Source of the DNA: Cryptomeria japonica
Taxonomy: Eukaryota; Streptophyta; Pinopsida; Cupressales; Cupressaceae
Assembly: GCF_030272615.1 (NCBI RefSeq)
Contig: NC_081407.1
Coordinates: 99,061,897 to 99,125,896, forward strand
Direction: 5' to 3'
DNA length: 64,000 nucleotides
How positions within the stretch are numbered: the first letter of the stretch is position 1; each line of letters begins with the position of its first letter. The notes beneath the pieces are model-generated. The model did not search any database. It was not told the origin of the DNA and was given only the letters and a program-made list of their open reading frames with translations. Shown here piece by piece: positions 45,092 to 55,776 of this stretch. The position numbers and the translations under genes were made by a program.

Positions 45092-45518
45092 AATGTATGA
45101 GGAATGCGATTAGTATATTATCTATTGAATATTGACTTCTTGATAGAATTTTTTTTACATAATTAATTCATTATGTTTTGAATTCTAATGCCATTACATA
45201 ATTAATTCATGATGCACCTTTTAATATGGAGATGGAGATAGGGGGTGTGACTATTTATGTGACAATTTTTAAACTGTGTTTATTTATGGAAATTGGATTG
45301 TTTATTAGCTAGGTGTCTATTTATGTGACCATTTAGTTGAGGATCCTGCATAGTCTACATAAAGTAAAGGTAAGGAATTATAAAATTTACAATGATTTTG
45401 ATGACAACATCTTTTTATTATTTAATACTCTTTTTGTCTACAAAGTTCATGTTGTTCATGTTGTGTATGATGTAATTGCGCTAACCTTTTTTATATTTTT
45501 TCTTTGTCACATGCCGAC

Positions 45519-48327
45519 ATGGATCCATCACATATCGCAAACAGAGATGTAACTTGCGACACTTCTACCGAGCAGGTAAACCTCATTGTAATTGTACAAA
45601 TTAGGTAGAAGCAAACTGTTACATTATTATGTTCTTTTTTTTAGTGATTTATACTAATTTTGTAATTGTTAATGATATTCTTGACACAAACGGATGTTTG
45701 GGGAAAGGGAAAGGGAGTTGCAGTACCTAAGCACCTTTCTACGGATGTGGAATCATTAGGGTTAACCAATGATGACCCTGAAGATCCCACAGACCTTGCA
45801 AAATTCTTTAAAATGCCTCTTATAAAAATTAGAAAAGAGATTGTTGCTTTGGTAGTCGTGCATCCTACCACTGATGACATATGACAAAGGGTGGAATTAT
45901 TGTATAAGACAGCAGAAAACTTGCAAGTAAGCAGTAATGAAAGCTTTAATTATAACAAAAGTTCAATAATGGTTTATATTTTATTTTCTTTTTATGTCAT
46001 TAACTAAAATATGTACGTATTATTTTTACAACAATTTATCCGCCCTCATGAAAGTCGTTCCTATGATCAGGGTGTTGCAGGATCAGGTGATGATACTTGA
46101 TGACACATCATACTTGATACTTTCAATTTTCAAAATAAAGGTTCATCCTTGTTTACAATTCTTGCACTTTTCATATATTTAATGTTTGATATATTTAATG
46201 TATTATTCTTTAGGTGTTGTCAATGTTACTATGCAATTGCCGACGCCGCCTCATCAGAGGTAACCCTCACCTGTATTGTCGACTGCAATGTCGGCAACAC
46301 ATAGCATGCAGACATCCTCTCATGCACGTCATATTCATCCGCCCACTGTTGGTAGATCCCTCTTTTGCTCTATCTTTTGTCATGTGTTTATTTCCCTTCA
46401 AGCGTTCTTTCTTGAATTATAATCCCATTTCATAGTGGATTCATCTTTTGCAGGAGGAGATGCACATGAGGATGTGCCACAGGCGACTACTGCTAATAAC
46501 ACAGCATTGTTTCCTGGATCTTCTCGTATTGCTAGTATGGGAACATTGCAGGCCACATTCATGGTGAGCGACGAATAAATGCTTCCCTTAAAGATACAAA
46601 AGGTTCCAGGTACTTTAAAATTATTATTATATATACTCTAATTGTAATTTACTTTATGATCACTCATTTTGGACTAATATTGATCCCATGAATTTTTTGC
46701 AAGCAATGATATTTTCTATAAACATCTTAGTGACATTGCATTGCAGATATTTAGGCCCACCATACGTAAAAGGTGGTACATCATATGTGAACTAACCCTT
46801 ATCCACTTTTGATTTCATATCATTGCTAGAATGCTTTTCCTTTGATCCATTTCTTGAAGTGTAATAAATGTAGCTTCAGTTCATTTCTGAATCTAATAGG
46901 TTTGTTTTTGTTTTAAAAGGTGGAATGACCAAGAAAAAAGGTTAAAAGATGAATTGACAAACCAAATGGTTGAGTGGTTTGGAAATGACACCTTTGACAA
47001 AACCAGGCTCCTTGAAAAAGCTAGCACATATCTAAAGTATGTGAGGGACCAATACAAGACCCATTTGGCGAGGAATCTAAAGTACGAGCATCCCCCCACG
47101 ATTCCAGAGAGGGAGTGGAAGGACCTGATTTTGGATGCCAAGGAGATAATTGAAAGGAAAAAAGGAAATACACCAGTAGACGACAGAAGAAGGTACGAGA
47201 TACTATTAAGAATGTAATTATGTACTAATTAATTACTCTTTATATTTATATAACCTAACATATTTCAAACTTTTTATAGACTAAGTGACACGTCAATGGC
47301 AACCAAGGCAAGGCAAGAAAAGCACGAGCAACACAAACAAAGCTCTGGTGGTTACATGAAACTTGTTGCACGAATTGTAAGTATCTCATGTAAACTCCCA
47401 TATTGTCTCAAAATATTAATAAATTGCAAACGTTTTTTTTTATCAAACAATGCAAGCAAAATTCACGGTACCAAGCAAAAATGCAAGGCTCTGAATTCAA
47501 TAGAGCGCCCACAGAAGATGACAAGAGAATTGCCTACCAGCAAGGCTATTCAGTCGTGGCTAATCGGCTACAAGAATTGAGTGGGCATACACAATATTCA
47601 AGTGCATCCATCACACAGGTAAATATGCTAAATGGAAGTTGTTTCAAATTGACTACTTTACCAATAATCTAATTGATGTTGAGTTCCAACATAAAGTGAC
47701 TATATTTGTTTTAAATAAGCAAGCAATGATAACAATGTGCATGTCATTGGAATGCAACCTGCTAATTGTGAAACACCACCTGCACATGAAGGTCCAGATG
47801 TGCATCCTAGTAGTGGAGGTATTCATTTGCTATTCAAATTTATTTATTTAGCTATTAATACAATTAAACATCTTAATTTGTAATTAGAGTAGTAATTAAT
47901 GTAACCTTTCTTGTTAATATTTTAGAGCATGTAGTCGGTGGTGAGCAAGTGGAGCATGATCTGGGTACACAACCTCAAGAATGTGATGTTCCCCACTCAG
48001 GTAAAGAGGACCGTGGTGTTCAGCATGTTGAGGTTGAGGCTACACAAAATGATGTGGCCCCATCAGGTAAAGAGCACAACAATTATGTTCTCTAAATTAA
48101 TGAAATACTTGTAACAATAATTTATTTATTTTTTGAATTTAACCCATTTCTTTGTTATTGCAGAGGACCCCCCTTCGCTTCAGTGTCCTCGTCCTCAGTA
48201 TAGGAATAGGCATACATTGAGATCACGAGCAGTTGGTGGAACATCTGCAGAGGGGGGAAATGATGAAGACACCGATGTTCCACTTAGTCTTTTCATAGCT
48301 TCAAAGAAAAAACAAAGAAAGAAATGA
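45519..48327 (+). pseudogene. Second CACTA gene, transposase_24/TNPA-like, multi-exon
   Basis: Likely exons: 45519-45575 (MDPSHIANRDVTCDTSTEQ), about 45680-45926 (VWGKGKGVAVPKHLSTDVES), about 46455-46563, 46920-47192 (RLLEKASTYLKYVRDQYKTH), 47280-47376 (TSMATKARQEKHEQHKQSSG), 47457-47618 (PTEDDKRIAYQQGYSVVANR), about 47723-47818, 47926-48066 and 48164-48327 (ending SLFIASKKKQRKK). Donors and acceptors fit most borders. The central part resembles plant En/Spm second proteins (PTTA/Transposase_24), which bind subterminal repeats. A TGA at 45882 interrupts an exon, and one acceptor near 45670 is not convincing. The C-terminus is basic and could be a nuclear signal. Confidence 0.55.
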
Positions 48328-48329
48328 TT

Positions 48330-48600
48330 GTAATCTAACTTATTTGATAATGACTGATTTTTATGTGTTAATGAATGTAATTATGTGCTAATTAATGGTT
48401 ATGGATTATATGTGTTAATTATTATTGATGAATGTTGTGTGTTAATTAATGTTAATCAATGTTATGTGTTAATGAACATTATGTGATATTAATGAATGAA
48501 TGTTATATTTTATTAATGGTAGAAAGAATTAATGAATGAATGTTATAAGATGTTAATGGGGAATTTAGAGTGATGTTTTGGGGGGGGGGGGCAAATGAGC
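48330..48600. repeat. TTAATGAATG-type degenerate repeats and a G12 run
   Basis: Variants of GTGTTAATGAATGTTATG recur through 48363-48560. A run of twelve G stands at 48580-48591. There is no coding content. Confidence 0.6.
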
Positions 48601-48751
48601 TTCCACCTTCACGTGGTTGGCCCTGTTAAGTAGAGAATATTAAACTATTCTCGAAACCAAGCGAAGCTCAACAAGGTAACACACTTTTCAGTATTTCATT
48701 ATGTTGCACAGTTAATCTTATTGAATAATGTATATTGAATCTTAATTGCAG

Positions 48752-48902
48752 GGTCCAATAGAGCCAACACGAACAACAACACCACGAGTTGTTGGGTATA
48801 ATGAACTCCCATATTGTCTTGTCTATACACGAACAATATGAGTTGCTTCTAGTGTTGATATCCAAGGTGGGACTGCAAAAGTTATGAATATGCCTCATCC
48901 TT
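48752..48902 (+). pseudogene. Exon-like segment of unknown gene in the CACTA element
   Basis: 151 bp after a good acceptor (TTAATTGCAG) and before a good donor (GTAAGT) encode PIEPTRTTTPRVVGYNELPY, then VASSVDIQGGTAKVMNMPHP, with one TGA between. The stop follows ACAATA, where CGA would give Arg. It could be a further 3' exon of the second transposon gene or another captured host exon. Confidence 0.4.
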
Positions 48903-49383
48903 GTAAGTTTTTTTATTACAACTCCTAATTCTTGATACTAAACTTTTTGTTCTTGATGTTTTTCACTAGTTGTCATAACCTCTGACTTTGATGCTTGTGC
49001 CTTAATAGAACTAGATGTTTCTTGTATGCACACTTAGTCAAAGACTGCATTATGATGCTATAGGGCTACAAACTAAGATTATTTATTATATTGAGTTGCA
49101 CATTTGACATGAGTTTCTCTATGACTGCTATGCACATTTATGTATATACACTATTTCTAGTCTATATATTGATATTAATTTTGCGAAAATATTACAAAAC
49201 TCAGAGTATTCTCCATAAGACTAGAAAAAAGCTCAGATAAATTTCTGCAACATTTTCTTACAATTACTTGTGATCATTTTTTTAGGATTCCTGGCATCCA
49301 TTTATAATAGTATGGATGCATACAAGCTTTGGACCCTTCAAAAGAAAGTTTGTTACAAACAACCGGTCATTTTCAAGAAGCAG

Positions 49384-52300
49384 TTATAAGTCTTTTTCAG
49401 CATTTGTGGCTTCCTCTGCTTGTTGTTCTATTGCTACCTCTTGTAACTACTCCTGAGCATCTTCTTTCTATCCCATATACTTATCTTTCCACTCCTGATA
49501 CACATCATCACTAGGCCAAGTAAAACTAGCAATCTTTTGTTTCATATCTTCTAGCCACTTCCAAGTGACTCGTACTTGCCCAATCTCTGTTTCTATGAAA
49601 CCATAATGAGATTTCACTTTTTCAATTTCCTCAATTGTTTGGACAAATAAGGATGTGTCATCAATACTAATAATCTAATTGATCCTTAGGGACAAATTGT
49701 GGTCCACCTCCTTTAACCAAGTCTTCTCTTCCTTTAGCTGGACAGGACCAATGAAACCTCTTGGAAACATTTCAAATTTATGATTTGAGTATTCTTTCCT
49801 ATAAAATTGAGCTTTTCTTTTTATACCTGCTCCTTCCACTGAAAGAATACTCATCTCTTTTATAAACTCACATGCGGACCTTAGATTGTCATTATCTTCT
49901 GCATCTGCATGGGAAGAACACATGAGCTCTAACTCTTTACCTCTAGGCACCCACTTATTCAGGATTGGTTCCAAAGTGGCTTCTTCTTCTCTCAATTTGT
50001 TCAAAATCTCAAGAATCATCTTCATATTTATGTATACATTGGAGGTTTTGACTACATTAGCAAACTTCAAGATGGTGGCTTTCACCTTCTCCTCATATTT
50101 GTTTGCATACAATGTCTGAGCTTGTTTCAATTTTTCCAACTCATGTTGGACATTTTTAGGTAATTGGGAACTAAAAGGCATAGGAGAAGGGGGATATTCA
50201 ATGATGGGACTAGTAGGAGGGGGTCTTGCTGGAGAGGAGGCTATCATGAGTGTAGAAGATTCACCGGGATGACATTGACTTGCCAGTTGACTCTGGAGTC
50301 TAGCAATTATGTTGTCTCTATTGGCTATTCCTTCTTTAGCATCATTGAAAGCTTTTAAAATAGTCTCCAACTTCAATTGGAGATTAGCCTTTTCTTGTGC
50401 CTCTTTCTCTGCCACCGCAACACTAAATTTTGCAGTCTCTAGGATTGTGCTTGCAGCTTCCACTACCCCTGTGCCTTGGACTCTTTTAACTATCATGCCT
50501 CCTAAGAGGCTAGAATCCAATGCATACTTCCTTCTTTTGTTTTCATCCTTCTTTAAACACCACATGACAAGAGCAGCATTATCTTTGATGAATGTCACTC
50601 CTTCCATAGGCTTTGTTTCTTTCCTCACTGCATCAAGCACTAAGGCATCAGCTATATCCCATTCAGGGAGAATCAACACACCAGCCTTTGCTACCATTTC
50701 TCTTTCTTTCTCAGGGGTGATTACTTTGAACTCCTCCATCATTTCTTGCTTAACCTCTTCTTCTACCTATGTTATATTTTTAAGAGGTTGTTCACATCTA
50801 GTCTTGAATTGATCAATATTTTGCATCCATAGAAACTGTATAAAAGCTCCTGATGTGACAAAATTACTGTCAGCTAGGAATTCTTCACTAGATTTCTTAA
50901 CAGTAAGGTCCATTTCTTGGCCCTTTAACTCACCATCAGTCATATCCATTTCAGCATTAGGTGGCTCTTCGGGCATCCCCTCTTGGGTCTCCTCATAGGT
51001 ATAGGCAATCTCACCGAGACTCCCTAACTGCAATAATTGTTCAGCCACAACTTGTTCATCTCCAATGTGGATAGGAGACTAAGATGGAGAATATTGAGGC
51101 TCATTAGTTTCAATTTCCTTTCCCACTCTCTGCTTCTTAGGGGAATCCCAGATGTCAATGACATCTTCAATTTTCCTCTTCCCTTTTGAAGTGGAAGGCT
51201 CACCTATCACTGGCATTATCACAGTGTACTTTGACCTTTTTGCATTACATAGTCACCATGTGGGATATCTCTAGCAAAGGCAGGCTTAGCCAATACCATC
51301 TTAGCCTTATCAGGCTCATTTTGCATTATGGCCTCCCTCTTTTCTTTTAGGGTCTGCATGAGATCTTCAAAATAAAGAATCAGGAATTCTATTTTCTCCT
51401 CAAATGGATTAAAGCTAGAAAGGGGGTCATAGCCAGTGTCAAATTGATGGATAAAATCAAGGTCTTTCTTATATGCCACTCACTTCTCCTTCCTCAATTC
51501 TTGCTCATCTAAGCTAAATTCATTTCTAATCAGATCTTCTGGGAACTAAAATTGATGTGGCCTACCTCTGCACATTGCTCTTTTTCTGAACTTTCCATTG
51601 AAAAAATCCTTGGGGTCTGCACATCTTGACACTACAGTAGACAGCCTATATGGCTTAAAGAATTCTTCAAAAAATATCCATCCACCCTTAGTGATCACAA
51701 AATGGTGAGCCATGGTAATAGTTGGGAAAATAGTCCCTTTACCTTTATTGGTTAGCTCTGCTTCTTGTACTCCCCCAATTTATCTCAGGACTTCTGCAAT
51801 CCCTATCTTCAATGGAACCTGATACGGTAGTAAAAAGGGGGTGCCTCTAAATCCAAACACTCTAAAAATAGTAGACACAGGGTACCAATATATGTCTCCC
51901 CAATTGTGAACAATCTTGATATCCTCTGCAAACTCCTTTGGTCTGAGAAACTCCAAAAGAGCCTTAGGAATTCTAGGGTTTTCTCTGCATAGAAGAATCC
52001 TAATTTTAGATGCAAAGCATCTATCAAACTTTAAATAACTTGCATCTTCTCTATCCCAAGATAGAATAGTACTCCACAATTGCACTGGCATCTCCTCTTT
52101 ATCCTTGACCTTAATCAAGTCCATCTCCTTTCCAAAATAATCAGCCCCTTTGAACAAAAACATATTCATTAACATGGAGTACCATCCAAATGGCCTATCC
52201 ACCTTACCATTTTTTATTCCTACTAGCCCTTTATGAATTGCATCAGCAAGGTATGAGACATAATCAAATGTTATTGCTAGGGAGGGGTTTAGAATTTGTG

Positions 52301-52997
52301 CAATCATTAACATATAATGGGTTGGCATATTCTTTTCAGTGTCCTCTCCAAAAATCTGGCATAATGCCCAATACATACCCTTATCTCTCACAATGAATAG
52401 GTTGAGAGAGAATGGTTCCATTGTGTTGGGGCCTACAACTGTTAACCCCCCTATCTTTACAAAGAATTCTTTCAATGGGCCACTTCTAAGATGGTCCCTT
52501 TTTGTGTTGTAAACCTGGGCTAACAACTCAAAGTCAATAGGTTCTAACAAATTGGAGGACTCACTGAGTTTAAACACTTTCCTGAATTCATCTTCGTTTA
52601 TCTCAATCAAGACTGATCCCTTTATGTTCCTGATGCATCTTGCCACAGAGTCATAATTCTGTGCAATCAAGGCTAATAGATCTACATCCATAAAAACACC
52701 TTGAACCACAAGCTTTCCTACATCCTGCTCCCATATGCCATTCAAAGGAGCTAGGGAATTCCTCTACCCAAAACCAACTTTGAAGATTCCTAAGCCTGAC
52801 AATCCTATTTCAGGGTCCCTCAACCAATTACCCTTATCATAAAGGCCATCTCCAATTTTTAGATGAGGGTTCTTAGGTACTAGCTCTTTGGCCTTAGCCC
52901 TAGCATTGGTGGACATGGTTAATTGCCCTAAAAAATCATCATAGATATTTCGGTCCTAGTAATCCAGTTTCCCTGTAAATTCTCTTCTGGGTGTCAT
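49384..52997 (-). pseudogene. Antisense ORF of about 1,204 codons, unrecognised
   Basis: One reading frame on the minus strand starts at 52997 (MTPRREFTGKLDY) and ends at TAA 49384-49386. It has ten internal stops (eight TAG, one TAA, one TGA) and one frameshift near 51236. Layout: a globular N-terminal part of about 500 residues (KLVVQGVFMDVDLLALIAQN, HYMLMIAQILNPSLAITFDY, WYSMLMNMFLFKGADYFGKE), a bipartite basic signal (KGKRKIED...SPKKQR, about 51190-51125), an acidic middle, then long helical, Lys/Glu-rich coiled-coil-like segments (ATILETAKFSVAVAEKEAQE-like) with a Pro-rich break (SSPARPPPTSPIIEYPPSPM). There are no introns. The N-terminal part recalls uncharacterised plant mobile-domain or 'putative plant transposon' proteins, but I cannot assign it. 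It is either cargo or a component of this CACTA lineage. Confidence 0.6.
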
Positions 52998-53319
52998 TCT
53001 GGTCAAACAATTATACCACTAGAAGCTAACATAGACCTCTAATGAAGTAATTCACACAACAGTAGTTGAGAACAAACCAAGAGTTATCAAGAAAAGCACA
53101 AGAAGCTTGATTATTCGCCTGAAGAAAATCGCTCTGCAACAAACTTCGATGAAACAATACTTAGCAATCAAGTTGATGTGGACTCAAAAGGGCAAGTTGG
53201 CATTTAAGTTTTTAGATATTAACTCTGCATGCTTTGGCTTTCTTTTTAGAATTAAGTTAGCCAAATCAAATTCAAAATAGGCTCCAACGGGTCATAATTT
53301 CTCTAAGTCTTTCCTCTGT
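52998..53319. other. Presumed 5' flank of the antisense ORF
   Basis: No ORF or repeat is recognised. It lies between the start of the antisense ORF and the subterminal repeat array. Confidence 0.3.
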
Positions 53320-54520
53320 TTTGCTCTTTCGCTACTTCGCAGAACATAAAACCCGTGCTCTTTTATTTCGCAAAACAACGCTGGTTGTTGGATCTTGAGA
53401 ACTTACATCACCTTTATCTTCGTTTAATCTCTTTGCTTTAGTGTCGGGCCCTACCTCCTTTTCGCCACTTCACGGAGTTTAACAGTCGTGCACTTTTCCT
53501 TCACGAGGCCGCGCCAAGCGTTAGATCAAACTCAAATCACCCGGCCTTTAACTCCAACCGAGACCGTCAATCCTTTTAACTAACCACGCCTCATCTTGAC
53601 AACTAACAGTTTTTGCCATTTCGCTGAGGTTAAGATGTGGGCATCTTCGGATCACGAAACAACGAGAAGCGTTGGATCAATCTTGAGATGAATGCCTTTT
53701 AAGTGGGCCCTTTATCCAAGAATTACTTACCCCACTTGTTCTCCGGTTAATAAACGCCACATGGCAGTCAGCCATTAACCCTGGAAACTCATTTTGGTTC
53801 CACCCTTAATCCGCCACATGTTCTCTTTTACTATTACCACATAACTATCGGTTACACCTAGGCGGGCCCTCAACCACTTTTTTAAACCACGTGTCACTCA
53901 ACACATTACTATCAAGCTCTACAAAAAGTGGCAGTTGTTATGCCACATCACTCCTCCGTGTGATTTCCACCTATCTTTTGTGACTTCGTGAACATTATTC
54001 TTCGTTTGGCTTGCAGCCACAAAACCATGAGAACCGTTAGATCAAAACAAACCTGATCTACTTTTAACTTCATGCCATGCCTGTCCCTTGGGCCCATCGA
54101 CCTTTTCGCTACTTCGCAATGACTAACTTGCTAGCATCTTATCTTCGCGAATTCACGCAAGCCGTTAGATCTCAAGAACTTGCTCGTTGTTTACTCTTTT
54201 TATGACAAACTTGCCTGGACCAATTGAGTGCCTTGTCACCGCCATGTCATCACCAACTGGGGTTACCACATTTACTACCACTCTTAGCGGGACCCTCCAC
54301 CTTTTCGCTATTTCGCTGAAGGTATAGCTCGTGCATCTCCTGGCCATGAAACAACGAGAAGCCATTGATCTTTTTCCAACCCAATCATTCTTTAACCAAA
54401 GAAGACCGCTTATCTCTGGGACCCACCAAACCCTTTTGCCACTTCGTTAAGGTTTAAACACGTTTAGCTTGATATCACGAAACCACGTTGTCCGTCCGAT
54501 CAGATGAAACAAAGAGAGAT
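53320..54520. repeat. Degenerate TTTCGC repeats in the right CACTA arm
   Basis: About seven diverged units begin with TTTTCGCTACTTCGC or similar (near 53329, 53454, 53614, 53975, 54104, 54300, 54430). Most continue about 45-60 bp later with ACGAGAAGCGTTAGATCAA or a variant. Spacing is uneven (about 120-360 bp), and GGGCCC-type or CCACATG-rich spacers lie between. The position fits a subterminal binding-site array, here unusually wide. Confidence 0.6.
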
Positions 54521-54743
54521 GGCTTCTATCGATGATAATTATTTTTTATAATAAAAATGATCATCGTCGGAATTATGACGAATACCAAGCTTTCGATCGA
54601 TGACTTCTTTGACCGTCGATAGAGTCCATTGGATTGTCAAATTTCCGACGGGCATGGCATCGTTGACCAATCCGACGCTGAGTTTTTGACGGTGGATTTT
54701 GTTGACACTTCGACGAAAATTCGTCAAAAATCCGACAAACGGC
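54521..54743. repeat. Inner right subterminal region with TCCGACG words
   Basis: TCGTCGGAATTATGACGAA, TTTCCGACGGGCA, ATCCGACGCTGAG, CTTCGACGAAAATTCGTCAA and AATCCGACAAACGG occur within 200 bp. The core (T)CCGAC(G) also occurs in the left arm (38165, 38240), so the two arms share a short motif in both orientations. Confidence 0.55.
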
Positions 54744-54773
54744 CGTCAGAAATCAGCTCCGAATGTACTAGTG
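54744..54773. repeat. Right TIR of the CACTA element
   Basis: Reverse complement reads CACTAGTACATTCGGAGCTG then ATTTCTGACG. It pairs with 38037-38066. Confidence 0.92.
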
Positions 54774-55345
54774 TGGTTCATGCAACTTTGAAAAGTAGGA
54801 GGAGCATTGGTTAGCCCAAATGGCATAACCAGAAACTCGAAATGACCATAGTGACATCGAAAAGTTGTCTTCTCAATATCCTCTGCCCTCATACTGATCT
54901 GATGATACCCTGATCTCAAATCTATCTTTGTGAAGAAGCATGCCCCATGTAGCTCATCTATCAACTCATCTATCCTCAGAATGGGGTACCTGTTCTTAAT
55001 GATTTTCATGTTCAAGGCCCTGTAGTCAATACACATGCGCATTGTTCCATCCTTCTTCTTAACCAAAACAACTGCTGAAGCAAAAGAGCTTTTGCTTGGC
55101 CCAATGTGCCCCATCTCCAACAACTCCTTGATGGATTTCTCTATCTCATCCTTGTGTTTCTTTGGATGACGATAGGGCGTGATCATAATGGGCTTAGCCC
55201 CCTCTTCTAATTCAATGACGTGCTCTATCCCCCTATCTGGAGGAATGCCATGTGGAATACTACCAAATACCTTGGCATGTCTATCAAGGATGTCCTGCAT
55301 ATTAGGTGGATGACTCTTAACCTATGGCTCTAGTGATGCTGGCAT
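54774..55345 (-). pseudogene. Chromovirus O reverse transcriptase, first half
   Basis: Minus strand: [100 protein letters not shown], then [20 protein letters not shown]. It stops at Met-Asn, where the CACTA element is inserted; the FDD catalytic motif lies beyond, at about 37975. The frame differs by one base from the upstream protease frame, and a TAG precedes VKSHPPN. Confidence 0.95.
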
Positions 55346-55776
55346 AATCAAGCACTTTGCTGCCACTCAACATCATCATGTCTGAACAACCTCTCCATCC
55401 TCCTCAAAGAAACTACCCTACAACTGCCATCTAATAATCCTCTAAGTACCACGGTCCTGCCCTCATGCTGGAACCTCATTTCTACTCTCTCCATGTTGAG
55501 AGTAAACTCTCTCAATGATGCCATCCAAGTCATCCCTAAGATAACATCATAATCACCCATGTCCACAACATAGAACTCATCCTAGAGCTCATAACCATCT
55601 CCCAATCTGATGTGAAGATTTGTAATCCTCTGTGTGCATAGTAACTTGTGACCACTAGCTACCATGACTCGAAATCCTAAATGTTCTTCAGTTTGCCACC
55701 CTCTCCTAGCCACTAACTGTGAATCTATGAAATTATGTGTGGCCCCAATGTCCAACAAAGCAACCACCTTTTGTCC
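55346..55776 (-). pseudogene. Chromovirus O protease
   Basis: Minus strand: VVALLDIGATHNFIDSQLVA carries the retropepsin active site, but as D-I-G instead of D-S/T-G. Then GFRVMVASGHKLLCTQRITN, YDVILGMTWMASLREFTLNM and the end RMERLFRHDDVEWQQSA. A TAG replaces a probable Gln at YEL(stop)DEFYV, and a frameshift near 55355 breaks the link to RT. Confidence 0.9.

Larger units (their letters stand above)
38037..54773 (+). mobile_element. 16.7-kb CACTA (En/Spm) transposon with cargo
   Basis: Ends are CACTAATACATTTGGACTAG (left) and, as reverse complement of the right, CACTAGTACATTCGGAGCTG. Both are followed by ATTTCTGAC: typical CACTA terminal inverted repeats. The 3-bp target duplication reads TAG (38034-38036) and TGG (54774-54776), one transition apart. 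Excision would join O's RT codons for an uninterrupted Met-Asn-Gln-Val-Phe-Arg. Inside are a TNP2 transposase gene, a second multi-exon gene, a PPR fragment, and a long antisense ORF. Both arms have subterminal repeats. All genes are interrupted by stops, so it could not move on its own. Confidence 0.93.

Noticed and set aside
44654-45113. ORFs of poly-Ile and poly-Met on both strands
   Set aside because: They are other-frame readings of the GAT trinucleotide repeat that encodes the transposase Asp tail.
50164-50812. Plus-strand ORFs, one of 167 codons
   Set aside because: They are shadows of the long minus-strand frame 52997-49384, whose codons are continuous across stops.
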